Below, piece after piece: positions 6,140-16,531 of a stretch of DNA of 64,000 nt (position 1 is the stretch's first letter; each line of letters opens with the position of its first letter). The notes under the pieces were generated by a model. The model worked only from the letters and a program-made list of their open reading frames with translations. It did no database searches and was not told the DNA's origin. The stretch comes from Ensifer canadensis. Lineage in GTDB: Bacteria > Pseudomonadota > Alphaproteobacteria > Rhizobiales > Rhizobiaceae. The position numbers and the translations under genes are program-made. The DNA is taken from positions 62,001-126,000 of the forward strand of contig NZ_CP083375.1 in the NCBI RefSeq assembly GCF_017488845.2, given 5' to 3'.

Positions 6140-9100
6140 ATGGCCCATGACGATCCCTTCACCATCGACCTGTTTGGCAAAACAGCACTCGCATCCGGTT
6201 TTGATCTCGGTGTGCCGGGTTTCACAGCAGACTTCGGGAGCGATCTCGACGATGACCCACCTCCCTCGACGCCGGCGCCGTCCGTCCCTGTTCTGAAGAT
6301 CCCAGAGGCCAAACCGCAGATGCGCGCGAAGGTCGATTTCCGACTGCAGGGTTCACGCGGTCTCGCCAAATCCTGGCGCGACCGGGCACGAGACAATATC
6401 GCCGCCATCCTGCTTGCAAACGAGATCGAGCGTCATGGTCTGGCGGCCCGGCCTGACCAGCAGGCCAAGCTGATCCGCTTTACCGGCTTCGGCGCGTCCG
6501 ATCTGGCCAACGGCATATTCCGGCGTCCCGGCGACGAGGCGTTTCGCAAAGGCTGGGAGGATCTCGGCGGCAATCTTGAAAGCGCCGTCGCTGCGGCTGA
6601 TTACGCGTCTCTGGCGCGCTGCACCCAATATGCCCACTTCACGCCGGAGTTTATCGTTCGCGCCATTTGGGCAGGCTTGATCCGTATGGGCTTCAAGGGC
6701 GGACGGATCCTGGAACCGGGGATCGGCACGGGCATGTTTCCGGCACTGATGCCGGACGCGCTCTCCCGCACCAGCCATGTCACCGGCGTCGAACTTGATC
6801 CGGTCACCGCCCGCATTGTCCGGTTGCTGCAACCACGGGCCAGGATCATTACAAGTGATTTCTCGCGGACGGAGTTGCCTGCGCATTTCGATCTGGCGAT
6901 TGGCAACCCGCCGTTTTCGAATCGGACAGTGCGAAGCGACCCGGCTTTCCGCTCTCTCGGCTTCCGGCTGCATGACTATTTCATCGCCAAGTCCATCGAC
7001 CGGCTGAAGCCCGGCGGGCTTGCCGCCTTCGTCACCTCGTCCGGCACGATGGATAAGGCAGATGCCCGTGCCCGCGAATATGTCGCCAGCATGGCCGATC
7101 TTGTCGGAGCAATCCGCCTGCCCGAGGGCAGCTTTCGCGCAGACGCTGGCACGGATGTCGTCGTCGATATCCTCTTCTTCCGCAAGCGTCGCGCCGGCGA
7201 ACACTCAGAAGACAAGAGCTGGCTCGATCTGGCCGATGTCGAGGCAGAAGGGGATAGCGGCGAGGTTGTCCGCATCAATCGATGGTTTGCCGATCATCCG
7301 GAGATGGTGCTCGGACGCCATGCGATCACCTCGGGACCATTCGGGGGGACCTACACCTGCCTTTCGAATAACGGCGATCTCGAAACCGTTTTGAATGCAT
7401 CGATAGAACGGCTTCCGGCCGATATCACTGACAGCGAATTCACCCCGATCGATTTCGAGTTGGAGGATGAGGTCGCAGATGCGATGGCAGAGCGGCCCGA
7501 CGATCCGAAGGTTCGCGAAGGCAGCTATTTCATCGGCAAGGCGACGGCGCTGATGCAGGTGGTGGATGGTGCATCGGTCCCGGTCGACGTGCGCAAAGCC
7601 AAGAGCACCGACGGAATCTTCGCCAAACACGCCCTGATTATTCGAAAGCTCATCCCGATCCGCGACGCCCTGCGTCTGGTCCTCAAACTCCAGGAACGCG
7701 ATCAGCCCTGGACCCAGGCGCAGGTCGCGCTTCGCATCGCCTGGTCGAGCTTCGTGCGCAAGTTCGGCCCGATTAACTTCACCTCCGTCTCGACATCGGA
7801 GGATCCGGAAACCGGTGAGATCAGGGAAACCCATCGCCGACCGAACCTCGCGCCGTTCCTCGACGATCCCGATTGCTGGCTGGTCGCCTCGATCGAGGAC
7901 TACGATCTTGAGACCAACACCGCCAAGCCTGGGCCGATCTTCACCGAGCGCGTCATCGCGCCGCCGCCGGCACCAGTGATCACTTCGGCGCTCGATGCGC
8001 TCGCCGTGGTTTTGAACGAACGCGGTCACGTCGATCCCGATCATATCGCCGAGCTGCTGCACCGCGACGTCGATGACGTCATCAGTGAACTGGGTGAGGC
8101 GATCTTCCGCGATCCATCCGACGGCTCCTGGCAGATGGCCGATGCCTATCTGTCCGGTCCAATCCGGTCGAAGCTGCTGACCGCACGCGCGGCGGCGGAT
8201 CTGGATCCCGCCTTTGCCCGCAACGTGACGGCTCTGGAGCATGTCCAGCCGGCAGATCTTCGGCCCTCCGACATCACCGCCCGCCTTGGCGCGCCGTGGA
8301 TCCCGGCAGACGATGTCGTCGCCTTCGTCAAACAGACGATGGAGGCCGACATTACCATCCACCATTTGCAGGAACTGGCGACATGGACGGTCAATGCCCG
8401 GCAGCTGGAGTGGTCGGCGGCCGGCACCACGGAGTGGGGTACGCATCGCCGCCATGCCGGCCAGCTGCTGTCCGACGCCCTGAACTCCTCCGTGCCGCAA
8501 ATCTTCGACACGGTCCGGGATGGCGAAACCGAGCGCCGGGTGCTCAATACGGTGGAGACGGAAGCCGCCAAGGAAAAGCTGTCCAAGATCAAGACCGCCT
8601 TCCAATCCTGGATCTGGTCGGATCCGGATCGCACCGACCGCCTGGCGCGGGTCTATAACGACACCTTCAACAACATCGCGCCACGAGCCTTCAATGGCGA
8701 TCATCTCCAACTTCCAGGCGCCTCTGGCGCCTTTTCTTTGTATGGGCACCAGAAGCGCGGCATCTGGAGGATCATTTCTGCCGGCGCCACCTATCTGGCC
8801 CATGCCGTCGGCGCTGGGAAAACGCTGACCATGGCCGCTGCCATCATGGAACAGCGCCGGCTCGGGCTGATCAACAAGGCGATGCTCGTCGTGCCCGGCC
8901 ATTGCTTGGCGCAGGCCGCCCGCGAGTTTCTCGCCCTTTATCCCAATGCCCGGATACTGGTCGCCGACGAAACGAACTTCGTCAGGGAAAAGCGCCATCG
9001 CTTCCTGTCACGGACAGCCACCGCCAACTGGGACGCGATCATCATCACCCATTCGGCCTTCCGTTTCATCTCCGTGCCGTCCTCCTTCGAGGCACAGATG

Positions 9101-11230
9101 ATCCAGGACGAGTTGGAGCTTTACGAGGATCTGCTTACCAAGGTCGATAACCAGGACCGGCTGTCGCGCAAGCGCATCGAGCGCATGAAGGAGGGCCACA
9201 AGGAACGGCTCGAAGCGCTGGCGACGCGAAAGGACGATCTGCTCACCATCTCCGAGCTTGGGATCGACCAGATCATCGTCGATGAGGCGCAGGAATTCCG
9301 CAAGCTGTCCTTTGCCACCAATATGTCGACGCTGCGCGGTGTCGATCCGAACGGCTCGCAGCGCGCCTGGGACCTGTTCGTCAAATCCCGCTTCATCGAG
9401 ACGAAGAACCCGGGCAGGGCACTGGTGCTGGCCTCGGGCACGCCGATCACCAACACACTCGGCGAGATGTTTTCCGTGCAGCGCATCATGGGCGCAGTGG
9501 CCCTTTCCGAGCGTGGTCTGCACGAGTTCGACGCCTGGGCCTCGACCTTCGGCGATACCTCGACCGAACTCGAACTGCAGCCCTCCGGCAAATACAAGCC
9601 GGTCACGCGGTTCTCGCAATTCGTCAATGTCCCGGAACTGATTGCCATGTTCCGGTCGTTTGCCGACGTCGTGCTGCCGGTCGACCTGAGAACCTATGTG
9701 AAGGTTCCCGAGATATCCGGTGGCAAGCGCCACATCGTCACCGCGGAGCCAACGCCGGCCTTCAAGATCTATCAGAAGCGTCTGGACGTCCGGATCAAGG
9801 CGATCGAGACGCGTGAGGGGCCGGCAAAGCCCGGTGACGACATCCTGCTCTCGGTGATCACCGACGGGCGCCATGCCGCGATCGATCTGCGGTTGGTCGA
9901 CCCTGCGAACGAGAATGAGGAGAGCAACAAGCTCAACGCGCTTGTCCAAAATGCCTTCCGGATCTGGAGCGAGACGGGCGCGGCCGAGTATCGCCGCAAG
10001 GACGGAAAACCATTCGACCGGCCGGGCGCTGGTCAGCTGATCTTCTCCGATCTCGGCACCATCTCGGTCGAAGCCACGCGCGGCTTCTCCGCCTATCGCT
10101 GGATCCGCGACGAACTCGTTCGTTTGGGCGTGCCGGCTTCGGAAATCGCCTTCATGCAGGACTACAAGAAATCGGACGCAAAGCAGCGGCTGTTCAATGA
10201 CTTCAATGCCGGCAAGGTCCGCGTGCTGATCGGCTCGTCCGAGACCATGGGCACCGGCGTCAATGTCCAGGCGCGGCTCAAAGCCCTGCATCACCTCGAT
10301 GTCCCATGGTTGCCATCACAGATCGAGCAGCGCGAAGGCCGGATTATCCGCCAGGGTAACCAGCATGACGAGGTCGATGTCTTCGCTTACGCGACGCTTG
10401 GCAGTCTCGATGCCACCATGTGGCAGAACAACGAGCGCAAGGCCCGGTTCATCGCAGCCGCCCTGTCAGGCGACACCAGCGTCCGGCGGCTGGAGGATAT
10501 GGGCGAGGGGCAGGCGAACCAGTTCGCGATGGCCAAGGCGATAGCGTCAGGCGACGAGCGCCTGATGCAGAAGGCGGGGCTCGAGGCTGAGATCGCCCGA
10601 CTCGATCGCCTGCGTGCCGCGCATATTGACGATCAGCATGCGATACGGCGGCAGATCCGCGATGCCGAGCGGGATATCGAGTTCTCCAGCCGCCGAATCG
10701 AGGATGTAGGCAAGGACATCGAACGACACGTGCCAACCGACGGGGAGGCCTTCGTGATGCGGGTCGGGACGATCGAGTTCGACGAGCGTAAGCTCGCCGG
10801 TCGAGCGCTGATTAAGGAAATCCTGACGCTGGTTCAATTGCAGCAGGAAAAAGAGGTCATCATCGCCACGATCGGGGGCTTCGATCTCGCATACGATGGC
10901 GAAAGGTTCGGCAAGGATGGCTACCGCTACGACACGCTGCTTCAACGCACAGGTGGCGACTACGAGATCGACTTAGCCGTGACCACGACGCCGATCGGTG
11001 CCATCTCCAGGCTCGAGCATGCGCTCGGCGGTTTTGAACAGGAACGAGAGAACCATCGCATTCGGCTAGTCGACGCGAACCGCCGCCTCGCCTCATATAC
11101 GCCGCGTCTCGGAGAACGCTTCTCTTTGGAAGCCGAGCTCGAACTCAAGCTGAGCCAACTGGACGAGATCGAAAGGGATCTAGCGGCGACCGCCGATGAA
11201 CCGCCTGAAGATCGCCAGGAAGCGGCGTGA
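6140..11230 (+). CDS. giant DNA N6-adenine methyltransferase / SF2 helicase fusion
   Basis: 1696 aa; RBS AGGAG 9 nt before ATG. The N-terminal third is a class I methyltransferase: SAM motif ILEPGIGTGMFPAL around residue 190 and catalytic NPPF around 255, the amino-methyltransferase signature. The middle and C-terminal part is a superfamily 2 helicase: Walker A HAVGAGKT (~890), DEAQ box VDEAQEF (~1047), motif III ASGTPITNT (~1098) and motif VI QIEQREGRIIRQG (~1395). A coiled-coil tail ends the protein. This architecture resembles phage P1 DarB-like anti-restriction proteins and related plasmid 'DEAD helicase/methylase' proteins. A role in protecting newly transferred DNA is inferred. All main motifs look intact. 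Confidence 0.88.
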   Translation: MAHDDPFTIDLFGKTALASGFDLGVPGFTADFGSDLDDDPPPSTPAPSVPVLKIPEAKPQMRAKVDFRLQGSRGLAKSWRDRARDNIAAILLANEIERHGLAARPDQQAKLIRFTGFGASDLANGIFRRPGDEAFRKGWEDLGGNLESAVAAADYASLARCTQYAHFTPEFIVRAIWAGLIRMGFKGGRILEPGIGTGMFPALMPDALSRTSHVTGVELDPVTARIVRLLQPRARIITSDFSRTELPAHFDLAIGNPPFSNRTVRSDPAFRSLGFRLHDYFIAKSIDRLKPGGLAAFVTSSGTMDKADARAREYVASMADLVGAIRLPEGSFRADAGTDVVVDILFFRKRRAGEHSEDKSWLDLADVEAEGDSGEVVRINRWFADHPEMVLGRHAITSGPFGGTYTCLSNNGDLETVLNASIERLPADITDSEFTPIDFELEDEVADAMAERPDDPKVREGSYFIGKATALMQVVDGASVPVDVRKAKSTDGIFAKHALIIRKLIPIRDALRLVLKLQERDQPWTQAQVALRIAWSSFVRKFGPINFTSVSTSEDPETGEIRETHRRPNLAPFLDDPDCWLVASIEDYDLETNTAKPGPIFTERVIAPPPAPVITSALDALAVVLNERGHVDPDHIAELLHRDVDDVISELGEAIFRDPSDGSWQMADAYLSGPIRSKLLTARAAADLDPAFARNVTALEHVQPADLRPSDITARLGAPWIPADDVVAFVKQTMEADITIHHLQELATWTVNARQLEWSAAGTTEWGTHRRHAGQLLSDALNSSVPQIFDTVRDGETERRVLNTVETEAAKEKLSKIKTAFQSWIWSDPDRTDRLARVYNDTFNNIAPRAFNGDHLQLPGASGAFSLYGHQKRGIWRIISAGATYLAHAVGAGKTLTMAAAIMEQRRLGLINKAMLVVPGHCLAQAAREFLALYPNARILVADETNFVREKRHRFLSRTATANWDAIIITHSAFRFISVPSSFEAQMIQDELELYEDLLTKVDNQDRLSRKRIERMKEGHKERLEALATRKDDLLTISELGIDQIIVDEAQEFRKLSFATNMSTLRGVDPNGSQRAWDLFVKSRFIETKNPGRALVLASGTPITNTLGEMFSVQRIMGAVALSERGLHEFDAWASTFGDTSTELELQPSGKYKPVTRFSQFVNVPELIAMFRSFADVVLPVDLRTYVKVPEISGGKRHIVTAEPTPAFKIYQKRLDVRIKAIETREGPAKPGDDILLSVITDGRHAAIDLRLVDPANENEESNKLNALVQNAFRIWSETGAAEYRRKDGKPFDRPGAGQLIFSDLGTISVEATRGFSAYRWIRDELVRLGVPASEIAFMQDYKKSDAKQRLFNDFNAGKVRVLIGSSETMGTGVNVQARLKALHHLDVPWLPSQIEQREGRIIRQGNQHDEVDVFAYATLGSLDATMWQNNERKARFIAAALSGDTSVRRLEDMGEGQANQFAMAKAIASGDERLMQKAGLEAEIARLDRLRAAHIDDQHAIRRQIRDAERDIEFSSRRIEDVGKDIERHVPTDGEAFVMRVGTIEFDERKLAGRALIKEILTLVQLQQEKEVIIATIGGFDLAYDGERFGKDGYRYDTLLQRTGGDYEIDLAVTTTPIGAISRLEHALGGFEQERENHRIRLVDANRRLASYTPRLGERFSLEAELELKLSQLDEIERDLAATADEPPEDRQEAA

Positions 11231-11356
11231 ATGGCGGAACTTCTCCGCTCATTTGAAACGGGTTGAGATACACATCTACCGGTCATCCCCGTTTCGATGG
11301 TTCCCTGCGATGGCGATCGTCGCGCGTAGCTGTCCAGGTCGCAAAGGGGGCTCCCC

Positions 11357-11382
11357 GAAAGGGTCAAGCGCCCTTTCGTTTT
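11357..11382. terminator. terminator between convergent genes
   Basis: Stem GAAAGGG / CCCTTTC (11357-11363 with 11371-11377), 7-nt loop, tail GTTTTC on the plus strand. It sits between the end of the methylase-helicase gene and the convergent ATPase gene. Confidence 0.55.
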
Positions 11383-12836
11383 CAGACGGCCCAGTATGGC
11401 ACGTAGCGGGCATTTCTCTTTCCCTGATCGGGGTCGGCCGGCGCGATCCGACCGAGCTTGATGGATTCCGCAATAATGGCGGAGACGGCCTGATACTCCT
11501 CAGGCGCGAGCGAAAAGCGCTCCCGCAGGGTAGCGTTGCTCATATAGTCGTGCGTCAACCAGCGAAGTACGCAGTGGAAAAAACAGGCCCGCATCTTTTC
11601 GGCCTTTGACATCTGGCCAAACGCTCGCGGTGCGAACAGAACCACCCGCATGGAGTTTTCCGAGGAGATGAAGTCCGGCGCCGGCAGGTGATCGGCCTCG
11701 ATTTCGATCAGCGTCTTGTCCAGGCCGCCGCCGCGCTCTTCGCAAAGACCGAAGGCGCGCATCGTCGATGCGAGCTTCTCGTTGCGCGATCGCCTTTCAT
11801 CGAGGATCCGATCCGTACTGATCAGTGAGTTTCCGGGGTTCGTCACTTCAATCCGGTTCTCATAGATTTCGACCACCGGCCCGACGCCGCCCACGATGAA
11901 ATCCTGGTGGATCAAGGCATTCGCAATCACTTCCCGGATCGCGGTTTCGGGAAAATGTGGCACCATCCGCCGGACGCCGCCGATGTATCGTTCTTCCTTC
12001 GGCAGCCGATCCATAAGGAATTTCATTATGCTGGTGAAGCCAACGGCGTATCCTTCCTTGGCCTCCTGCTCGAAGTCAGATTTTGACTTGTCTCGCCCGA
12101 CATATTTGACGATGCGGACAGCTTTGCCGGCGATCGACGGACACATCTTGACATCGCGTGCAAGCAGGATCGCGCCGAGATTGGTGATGTCATAGCGTCC
12201 TTCGAGATTGTCGAGCAGGAAGCCGTATTCAATCATCTTGCGAATGATCTCATCGGGGTTGTTCGGGCGGGGATCGCCGGTCAGTTGGAAAAGAGGGTCC
12301 GGATCGAGTTTGGCGAACACATCGTCGGTGGTGGCGTTCGAGACAGCAACCGCGCTTTCGAATCGCCTGCGTCCTGTCGCGATCCACAGGGACCTTTCGT
12401 GTTCGGGGAACTCGGCAAGCTTCTTCTTGTTTTCGCCAATACGGATGAATTCCGAGCCGCTGAACTTTACCGGTCGCTCATAGGATGGCTCGACGGCGAT
12501 GATGGAATAGGCCAATCCGCCACATTCGAAATCGAGCACGTCCAGCATGATCCGCGGCTCGATCATGCGGCTTAGCCAGTTGGTGAAATCTTCGTTGCCG
12601 TTCTTGAGCTGCTGCAGGCGCACATCGGTGCCCACGCGATCTCTTGTTCCGTCCCTAACGCCGAAGACCATGAAGGCCCTGTCGCGACCCGCCAGCATTG
12701 CCGCATTTGCAAGCGCCGAGATATATTCGCCGATCTCGCGCGGATCCTTGTTGTTGACCTTGAATTCGAGCCATGTGCTTTCATTCGGCTCCTGCAACAA
12801 GCGGTCAAGCAGGGCACAAGGATTGTGGATCGGCAT
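11382..12836 (-). CDS. AlbA/Schlafen-type DNA-binding ATPase-like regulator
   Basis: 484 aa; strong RBS AAGGAGAT just before ATG. The N-terminal ~130 residues are an AlbA_2 (Schlafen-like) putative DNA-binding domain (ESTWLEFKVNNKDPREIGEY, MVFGVRDGTRD). The C-terminal region has an HATPase_c_4-type segment (AIREVIANALIHQDF, then ENRIEVTNPG) and a winged-helix-like tail. Such proteins are usually annotated as transcriptional regulators or ATP-binding proteins, and relatives occur in defence islands. It is transcribed alone, convergent with the methylase-helicase. Confidence 0.8.
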   Translation of the reverse strand: MPIHNPCALLDRLLQEPNESTWLEFKVNNKDPREIGEYISALANAAMLAGRDRAFMVFGVRDGTRDRVGTDVRLQQLKNGNEDFTNWLSRMIEPRIMLDVLDFECGGLAYSIIAVEPSYERPVKFSGSEFIRIGENKKKLAEFPEHERSLWIATGRRRFESAVAVSNATTDDVFAKLDPDPLFQLTGDPRPNNPDEIIRKMIEYGFLLDNLEGRYDITNLGAILLARDVKMCPSIAGKAVRIVKYVGRDKSKSDFEQEAKEGYAVGFTSIMKFLMDRLPKEERYIGGVRRMVPHFPETAIREVIANALIHQDFIVGGVGPVVEIYENRIEVTNPGNSLISTDRILDERRSRNEKLASTMRAFGLCEERGGGLDKTLIEIEADHLPAPDFISSENSMRVVLFAPRAFGQMSKAEKMRACFFHCVLRWLTHDYMSNATLRERFSLAPEEYQAVSAIIAESIKLGRIAPADPDQGKRNARYVPYWAV

Positions 12837-13381
12837 TCAAGATCTCCTTTTATCCCCCTTATATCAGATTCGTCATGCTTTGCAGCTTCTATGGTTGTGA
12901 TAGATCCGATTTATGAAGCAAAAACAGTGGTATCAGAGAGTGGTTGCTCGCCCGCGTTTTATCACGGTTTTATCCGGCGGGTGGTTGCGGGTCGTCGAAT
13001 TCGGCCGTTTATAGGAGCCGGATTTTATATCCCCTTTTTGTCGGAAAGATAATTACTTGAGGAGCGAAACTAGAAGAAAAATAAGTAGAAACAATGGATT
13101 AAAAAATGGAATGAACAGGGGTTTATATCAAGGCTCTTTAAAAAATTGCGAAAAACTAGTCGCAGGACGGCCCATCGGCTGACGGTTTCCTCAATCGCGC
13201 CGGTCGCAGTACCAGGCCGCGCCCTTCGCAAGGCTTAAGGGCCTTGCTTGTCCGCGTGCCAGGCATGCTCCGCCGCAATTGCAGCCGCCGGGTCAGTCCC
13301 GCGGGTATCGGGAGAGGTCTTCGAGAAGAAGACGAGAAGGGATGGACAGCCTGTCCGCCCGAAACCCGAAAGGTTACACCC
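12837..13381. other. AT-rich intergenic region
   Basis: 545 bases between the divergent ATPase and ParB-like genes, holding both promoters. The part 13020-13150 is markedly AT-rich compared with its surroundings. TTTTAT-containing runs recur (near 12849, 12958, 12968 and 13022), but I could not define a regular iteron. No gene is supported here; the last ~140 bases are a GC-rich leader for the ParB-like gene. Confidence 0.4.
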
Positions 13382-15097
13382 ATGCAGTTGATTACAGCCG
13401 ATCCGCGCAGCCTGAAGGACAATCCCGACCGGTCCCGCCAGTCTAAATCCTCACCCCAGTCCGACGCGCTGTTGTGCGCATCGATCAGGGCCATCGGCGT
13501 CGTACAACCGCCCGTGGTCAAACTCGATCCAGAGGGCGGCAACAGCTACATTATCGTCTTCGGTCATCGCCGCGCCACGCAGGCCATCGCCGCGGACCTC
13601 GAGGAAATCCCGCTCCTGCTTGCCGATCCCTCCGACGATCTTGGCGCCATGCAGTCCTTTGCCGAGAATATCGCCCGTGAGCCACTGAACCCCGTCGACC
13701 AATGGCGCGCCATCGAGCGTCTGGTTGCTCTCGGATGGACGGAGGAATCGATCGCCATGGCGCTGGCGCTCCCGAGCCGGCAGATCCGCAAGCTGCGGCT
13801 GCTCGCCAACATCCTGCCATCTATGCTCGACCAGATGGCGCGTGGCGACATGCCGAACGAGCAGCAGCTGCGTACGATTGCGGCCGCCGGCCAGGATGAG
13901 CAGGCCGAGGTGTGGAAAAAGTACAAGCCTAGGAAGCAAGACCCGCAGGTCTCGTGGTGGGAGGTTGCCCGGGCGCTCACCAGAACCCGGATGCTCGCCA
14001 AGCATGCGAGCTTCGGCGGCGATCTGGCACAGGCTTACGGCATCGTCTGGGTCGAGGACCTGTTTGCACCGGCCGACGAGGACAGCCGCTACACCACCGA
14101 CGTCGAGGCGTTTCTCGGGGCGCAACAGGAGTGGTTGGCCAACAACCTGCCGAAGCGCGGCTCGATCATCGAGGCCAATGAATATGGCCAGGCAAAGCTA
14201 CCGTCCAAGGCACAACAGCTCTACGGCAAGCCGGGCAAGGGTGACCTGACCGGCTGGTACATCAACGCGCGCGATGGCTCGGTGCATTCGGTTGCCTATC
14301 GCATGCCTGAAGTGAAGAAGCCGAAGCTGGTCAAGGATGCCGATGGTGTCGAAACCCTCGTCGAAGAGGTCGAGGCACCGAAAGTGCGGCCCGATGTGAC
14401 TCAGAAGGGCCTCGACATGATCGGCGACCTGCGGACCGATGCTCTACACGAGGCCCTTGCACGTGCGCCGATCGAGGATGACACGCTGATGGCTCTGCTG
14501 ATTCTGGCCTTCACCGGCATGAATGTCACGGTTGCCAGTGGCGCATCGGACAATCCCTATGGTCACGCCAAATGCGGCCCGCACGCTGCCCGCCTGATCG
14601 GCGAGGACGGTAGGCTCTCATTCGATCGCGAAACGCTGATACAGGCTGCGCGCTCGGTTCTGATCGAAGTCCTGTCTCTTCGGCGCAATCGCTCCGATAG
14701 CGGTTTTATCGCCCGCATCGCCGGCGACGCCATCGGCGCTGATCAATTCCTGCCCAACATGGCAACCGAGGATTTCCTCTCATGCCTGTCGCGCAATGCG
14801 CTGGAGGCTGCAGCCGAAACAGCAGGCGTGCCCGGCCGGATCAAGGTGAAGGATACCCGTGCGGCTCTGGTCGAGCATTTTGTCGAGGGAAAGCTGGTGT
14901 ATCCGGCAGCACTCCTGGCGCCACGAGCCGAGGACGTGCGGTCGTGGGTCGGACGCTACACCAGCGTCGACAGCGGATTGGAGGATGCCGCCGATCAGCC
15001 GGGCCGACGGGAGGAGGAGCATTCCGATGGTAACCTTGGCGACCATTCCGCCGCTGATGACGAAACCGGCGAGGAATTCCGCGAGGCCGCCGAATAA
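13382..15097 (+). CDS. ParB/RepB-like nuclease-fold protein
   Basis: 571 aa from ATG 13382 (AAAGG 8 nt upstream); an in-frame start at 13244 would add a basic leader-like stretch of 46 residues. The N-terminal ~200 residues have the ParB/Sulfiredoxin fold signature: VVQPPVVKLDPEG, FGHRRATQAIA (the phosphate-binding GHRR motif) and ENIAREPLNPVDQWRAIE, followed by an HTH-like region. The rest (~350 aa) is specific to large rhizobial plasmid proteins. No parA/repA partner lies beside it, so partitioning is not assured; an accessory DNA-binding role is as likely. Confidence 0.8.
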   Translation: MQLITADPRSLKDNPDRSRQSKSSPQSDALLCASIRAIGVVQPPVVKLDPEGGNSYIIVFGHRRATQAIAADLEEIPLLLADPSDDLGAMQSFAENIAREPLNPVDQWRAIERLVALGWTEESIAMALALPSRQIRKLRLLANILPSMLDQMARGDMPNEQQLRTIAAAGQDEQAEVWKKYKPRKQDPQVSWWEVARALTRTRMLAKHASFGGDLAQAYGIVWVEDLFAPADEDSRYTTDVEAFLGAQQEWLANNLPKRGSIIEANEYGQAKLPSKAQQLYGKPGKGDLTGWYINARDGSVHSVAYRMPEVKKPKLVKDADGVETLVEEVEAPKVRPDVTQKGLDMIGDLRTDALHEALARAPIEDDTLMALLILAFTGMNVTVASGASDNPYGHAKCGPHAARLIGEDGRLSFDRETLIQAARSVLIEVLSLRRNRSDSGFIARIAGDAIGADQFLPNMATEDFLSCLSRNALEAAAETAGVPGRIKVKDTRAALVEHFVEGKLVYPAALLAPRAEDVRSWVGRYTSVDSGLEDAADQPGRREEEHSDGNLGDHSAADDETGEEFREAAE

Positions 15098-15121
15098 CGC
15101 CAAACGACAGGAAACTGAACC

Positions 15122-15155
15122 GACGCCGCTGGCACATGCCGGCGGCGTCTTTGTT
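15122..15155 (+). terminator. intrinsic terminator after ParB-like gene
   Basis: Stem GACGCCGC / GCGGCGTC (15122-15129 with 15142-15149), extended inward by GGC/GCC around an ACAT loop, then TTTGTTT. It lies 25 nt after the ParB-like stop and 25 nt before the next start. Confidence 0.75.
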
Positions 15156-15179
15156 TCGAGCAATCAGAAGGAGTTTGTC

Positions 15180-15830
15180 ATGGCAGAAATCCATGATGAG
15201 ATGACTGCCAAAAAAGCGGCGCATGAGACTGAACTTCGGGCGTTGTCCCGGCCGACGGTACGAGCTGGAGCGAGAACCCCTTGGGGCGTGTCGCAGATCT
15301 CGCGGCAGTATGCTGTCTGGGTCGTTCTGCATTCGACCGCCGGCCATGGCGGTTTCCATCTCGACGAGAATGCCAATGCCATCGTCCATCCCCTCTATCG
15401 CAATGACACCGGATTTTACGAGGAGGATTGTGAATGGGCGAAGGTCGCCCATGCATTCCCGCACCTGTTCACCGCCTCTGAGCGGCGTAGCGCCGACCGG
15501 ACGCTTCGCGATTATTATCCTGATGCCTACGAGCGCGTAATGGGCGTTACTCTCCTAGAGGGCCAGTCACATGCCCGGGACAGGCAGGATTTCGAGAGGC
15601 GACATCGCAACGACTGGGTTGTCATCGCGGCACTCAATTTCAATCACAAGCCCGGTTTCGTCGAATGCATCGCGACCCTAGGCGCCAAGCGTGACGGAAC
15701 CGATGAACGACGGTTTCTGGTTCCATCGTCAGACTATATTATCGGCCGACATGGCTTCGTCATCGATCCGCTCAAGCACGAGCCATATGATGGGCCATCC
15801 AGCTTCGTGACCTGGTCGGCACGGCGATGA
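15180..15830 (+). CDS. conserved plasmid protein (DUF7007-like)
   Basis: 216 aa from ATG 15180 with AGAAGGAG 7 nt upstream. It contains QYAVWVVLHSTAGHGGFHLD and a Trp/Tyr-rich middle. This resembles the DUF7007 family as I remember it, common beside ParB-like genes on rhizobial plasmids; the assignment is by recall. No catalytic motif is evident. The next frame overlaps its stop (ATGA). Confidence 0.65.
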   Translation: MAEIHDEMTAKKAAHETELRALSRPTVRAGARTPWGVSQISRQYAVWVVLHSTAGHGGFHLDENANAIVHPLYRNDTGFYEEDCEWAKVAHAFPHLFTASERRSADRTLRDYYPDAYERVMGVTLLEGQSHARDRQDFERRHRNDWVVIAALNFNHKPGFVECIATLGAKRDGTDERRFLVPSSDYIIGRHGFVIDPLKHEPYDGPSSFVTWSARR

Positions 15831-16066
15831 AAGCCGAATCTCCTACCAACACCGACGGTCAGCGAAATCCGCTGATCGATGTCATCGCGTTTTATCACGG
15901 GATCTGCGCACGGCACCAGGATTGCCGCTCCTGGTGGGCAAGGCTGTCCCGACAAATGAAGGCACGGCGGAAATGCAAAGCACGGCGCGGCCACCGACTG
16001 ATCATGTCATGCAGATCAACAGAGCCGGATAGTGGGTGGAGGTTTCACCCGTCGAGCGTGCGGTGA
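15827..16066 (+). CDS. possible 79-aa basic protein
   Basis: Starts within the stop codon of the preceding gene (ATGA overlap), which favours translational coupling. The first ~45 residues (NPLIDVIAFYHGICARHQDC) look protein-like; the rest is Arg/Cys-rich and less convincing. Unrecognised. Confidence 0.4.
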   Translation: MKAESPTNTDGQRNPLIDVIAFYHGICARHQDCRSWWARLSRQMKARRKCKARRGHRLIMSCRSTEPDSGWRFHPSSVR

Positions 16067-16531
16067 CGCTCTGATCGAAGCGCGGTCAGGTCGGATCATG
16101 CCACCGGCAACAACCGGCCCGCATTGGAACGCAGCTGGGATTGGGAATTGTCAGTATCCTCTGTGGGTGATGTGGCGACACCAGGATCGGATTGCGATCG
16201 GCGACTGCATCATGCTGTCGAAGCCAGATTGCCCGCCCGGCACAGCACCTCGGTTTTGCTGCGGTCTGACATGGGCGCGCCCCGGTCAAAGGCCGTGTGC
16301 CACGCCGCGTTGCGGCAGGATCATCGCCTCGTCGCAAGGCAGGCCCGCGTTTGGCGCAGCCCGCAAGTGCGGGCCGCACCATCCGCAAACCGTCCCCGCT
16401 CCTCCTGGCAATATCCTGACCTTGGGCCGGGCCGCTGACGCCCATGTCATTTTGCCCGCACCCGAGGGGCTGAGCCGGACGACAACCAGTACCCCGGGCT
16501 TCGCTGAAACATCGCTCAAAAGGATCCGATC
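16067..16531. other. GC-rich leader region, no gene seen
   Basis: 465 bases ahead of the 194-aa gene. Overlapping frames on both strands have no RBS and a low-complexity composition. It resembles the long untranslated leaders in front of other genes in this backbone. Confidence 0.4.

Noticed and set aside
7205..8998. Long minus-strand ORF (597 aa) inside the methylase-helicase
   Set aside because: Antisense shadow of a GC-rich gene with clear helicase and methylase motifs; no RBS and no domain.
9008..10294. Minus-strand ORF of 428 aa
   Set aside because: Antisense shadow of the same methylase-helicase gene.
12849..13040. Repeated TTTTAT runs as replication iterons
   Set aside because: The spacing is irregular and flanking bases are not conserved; no replication initiator gene is adjacent.
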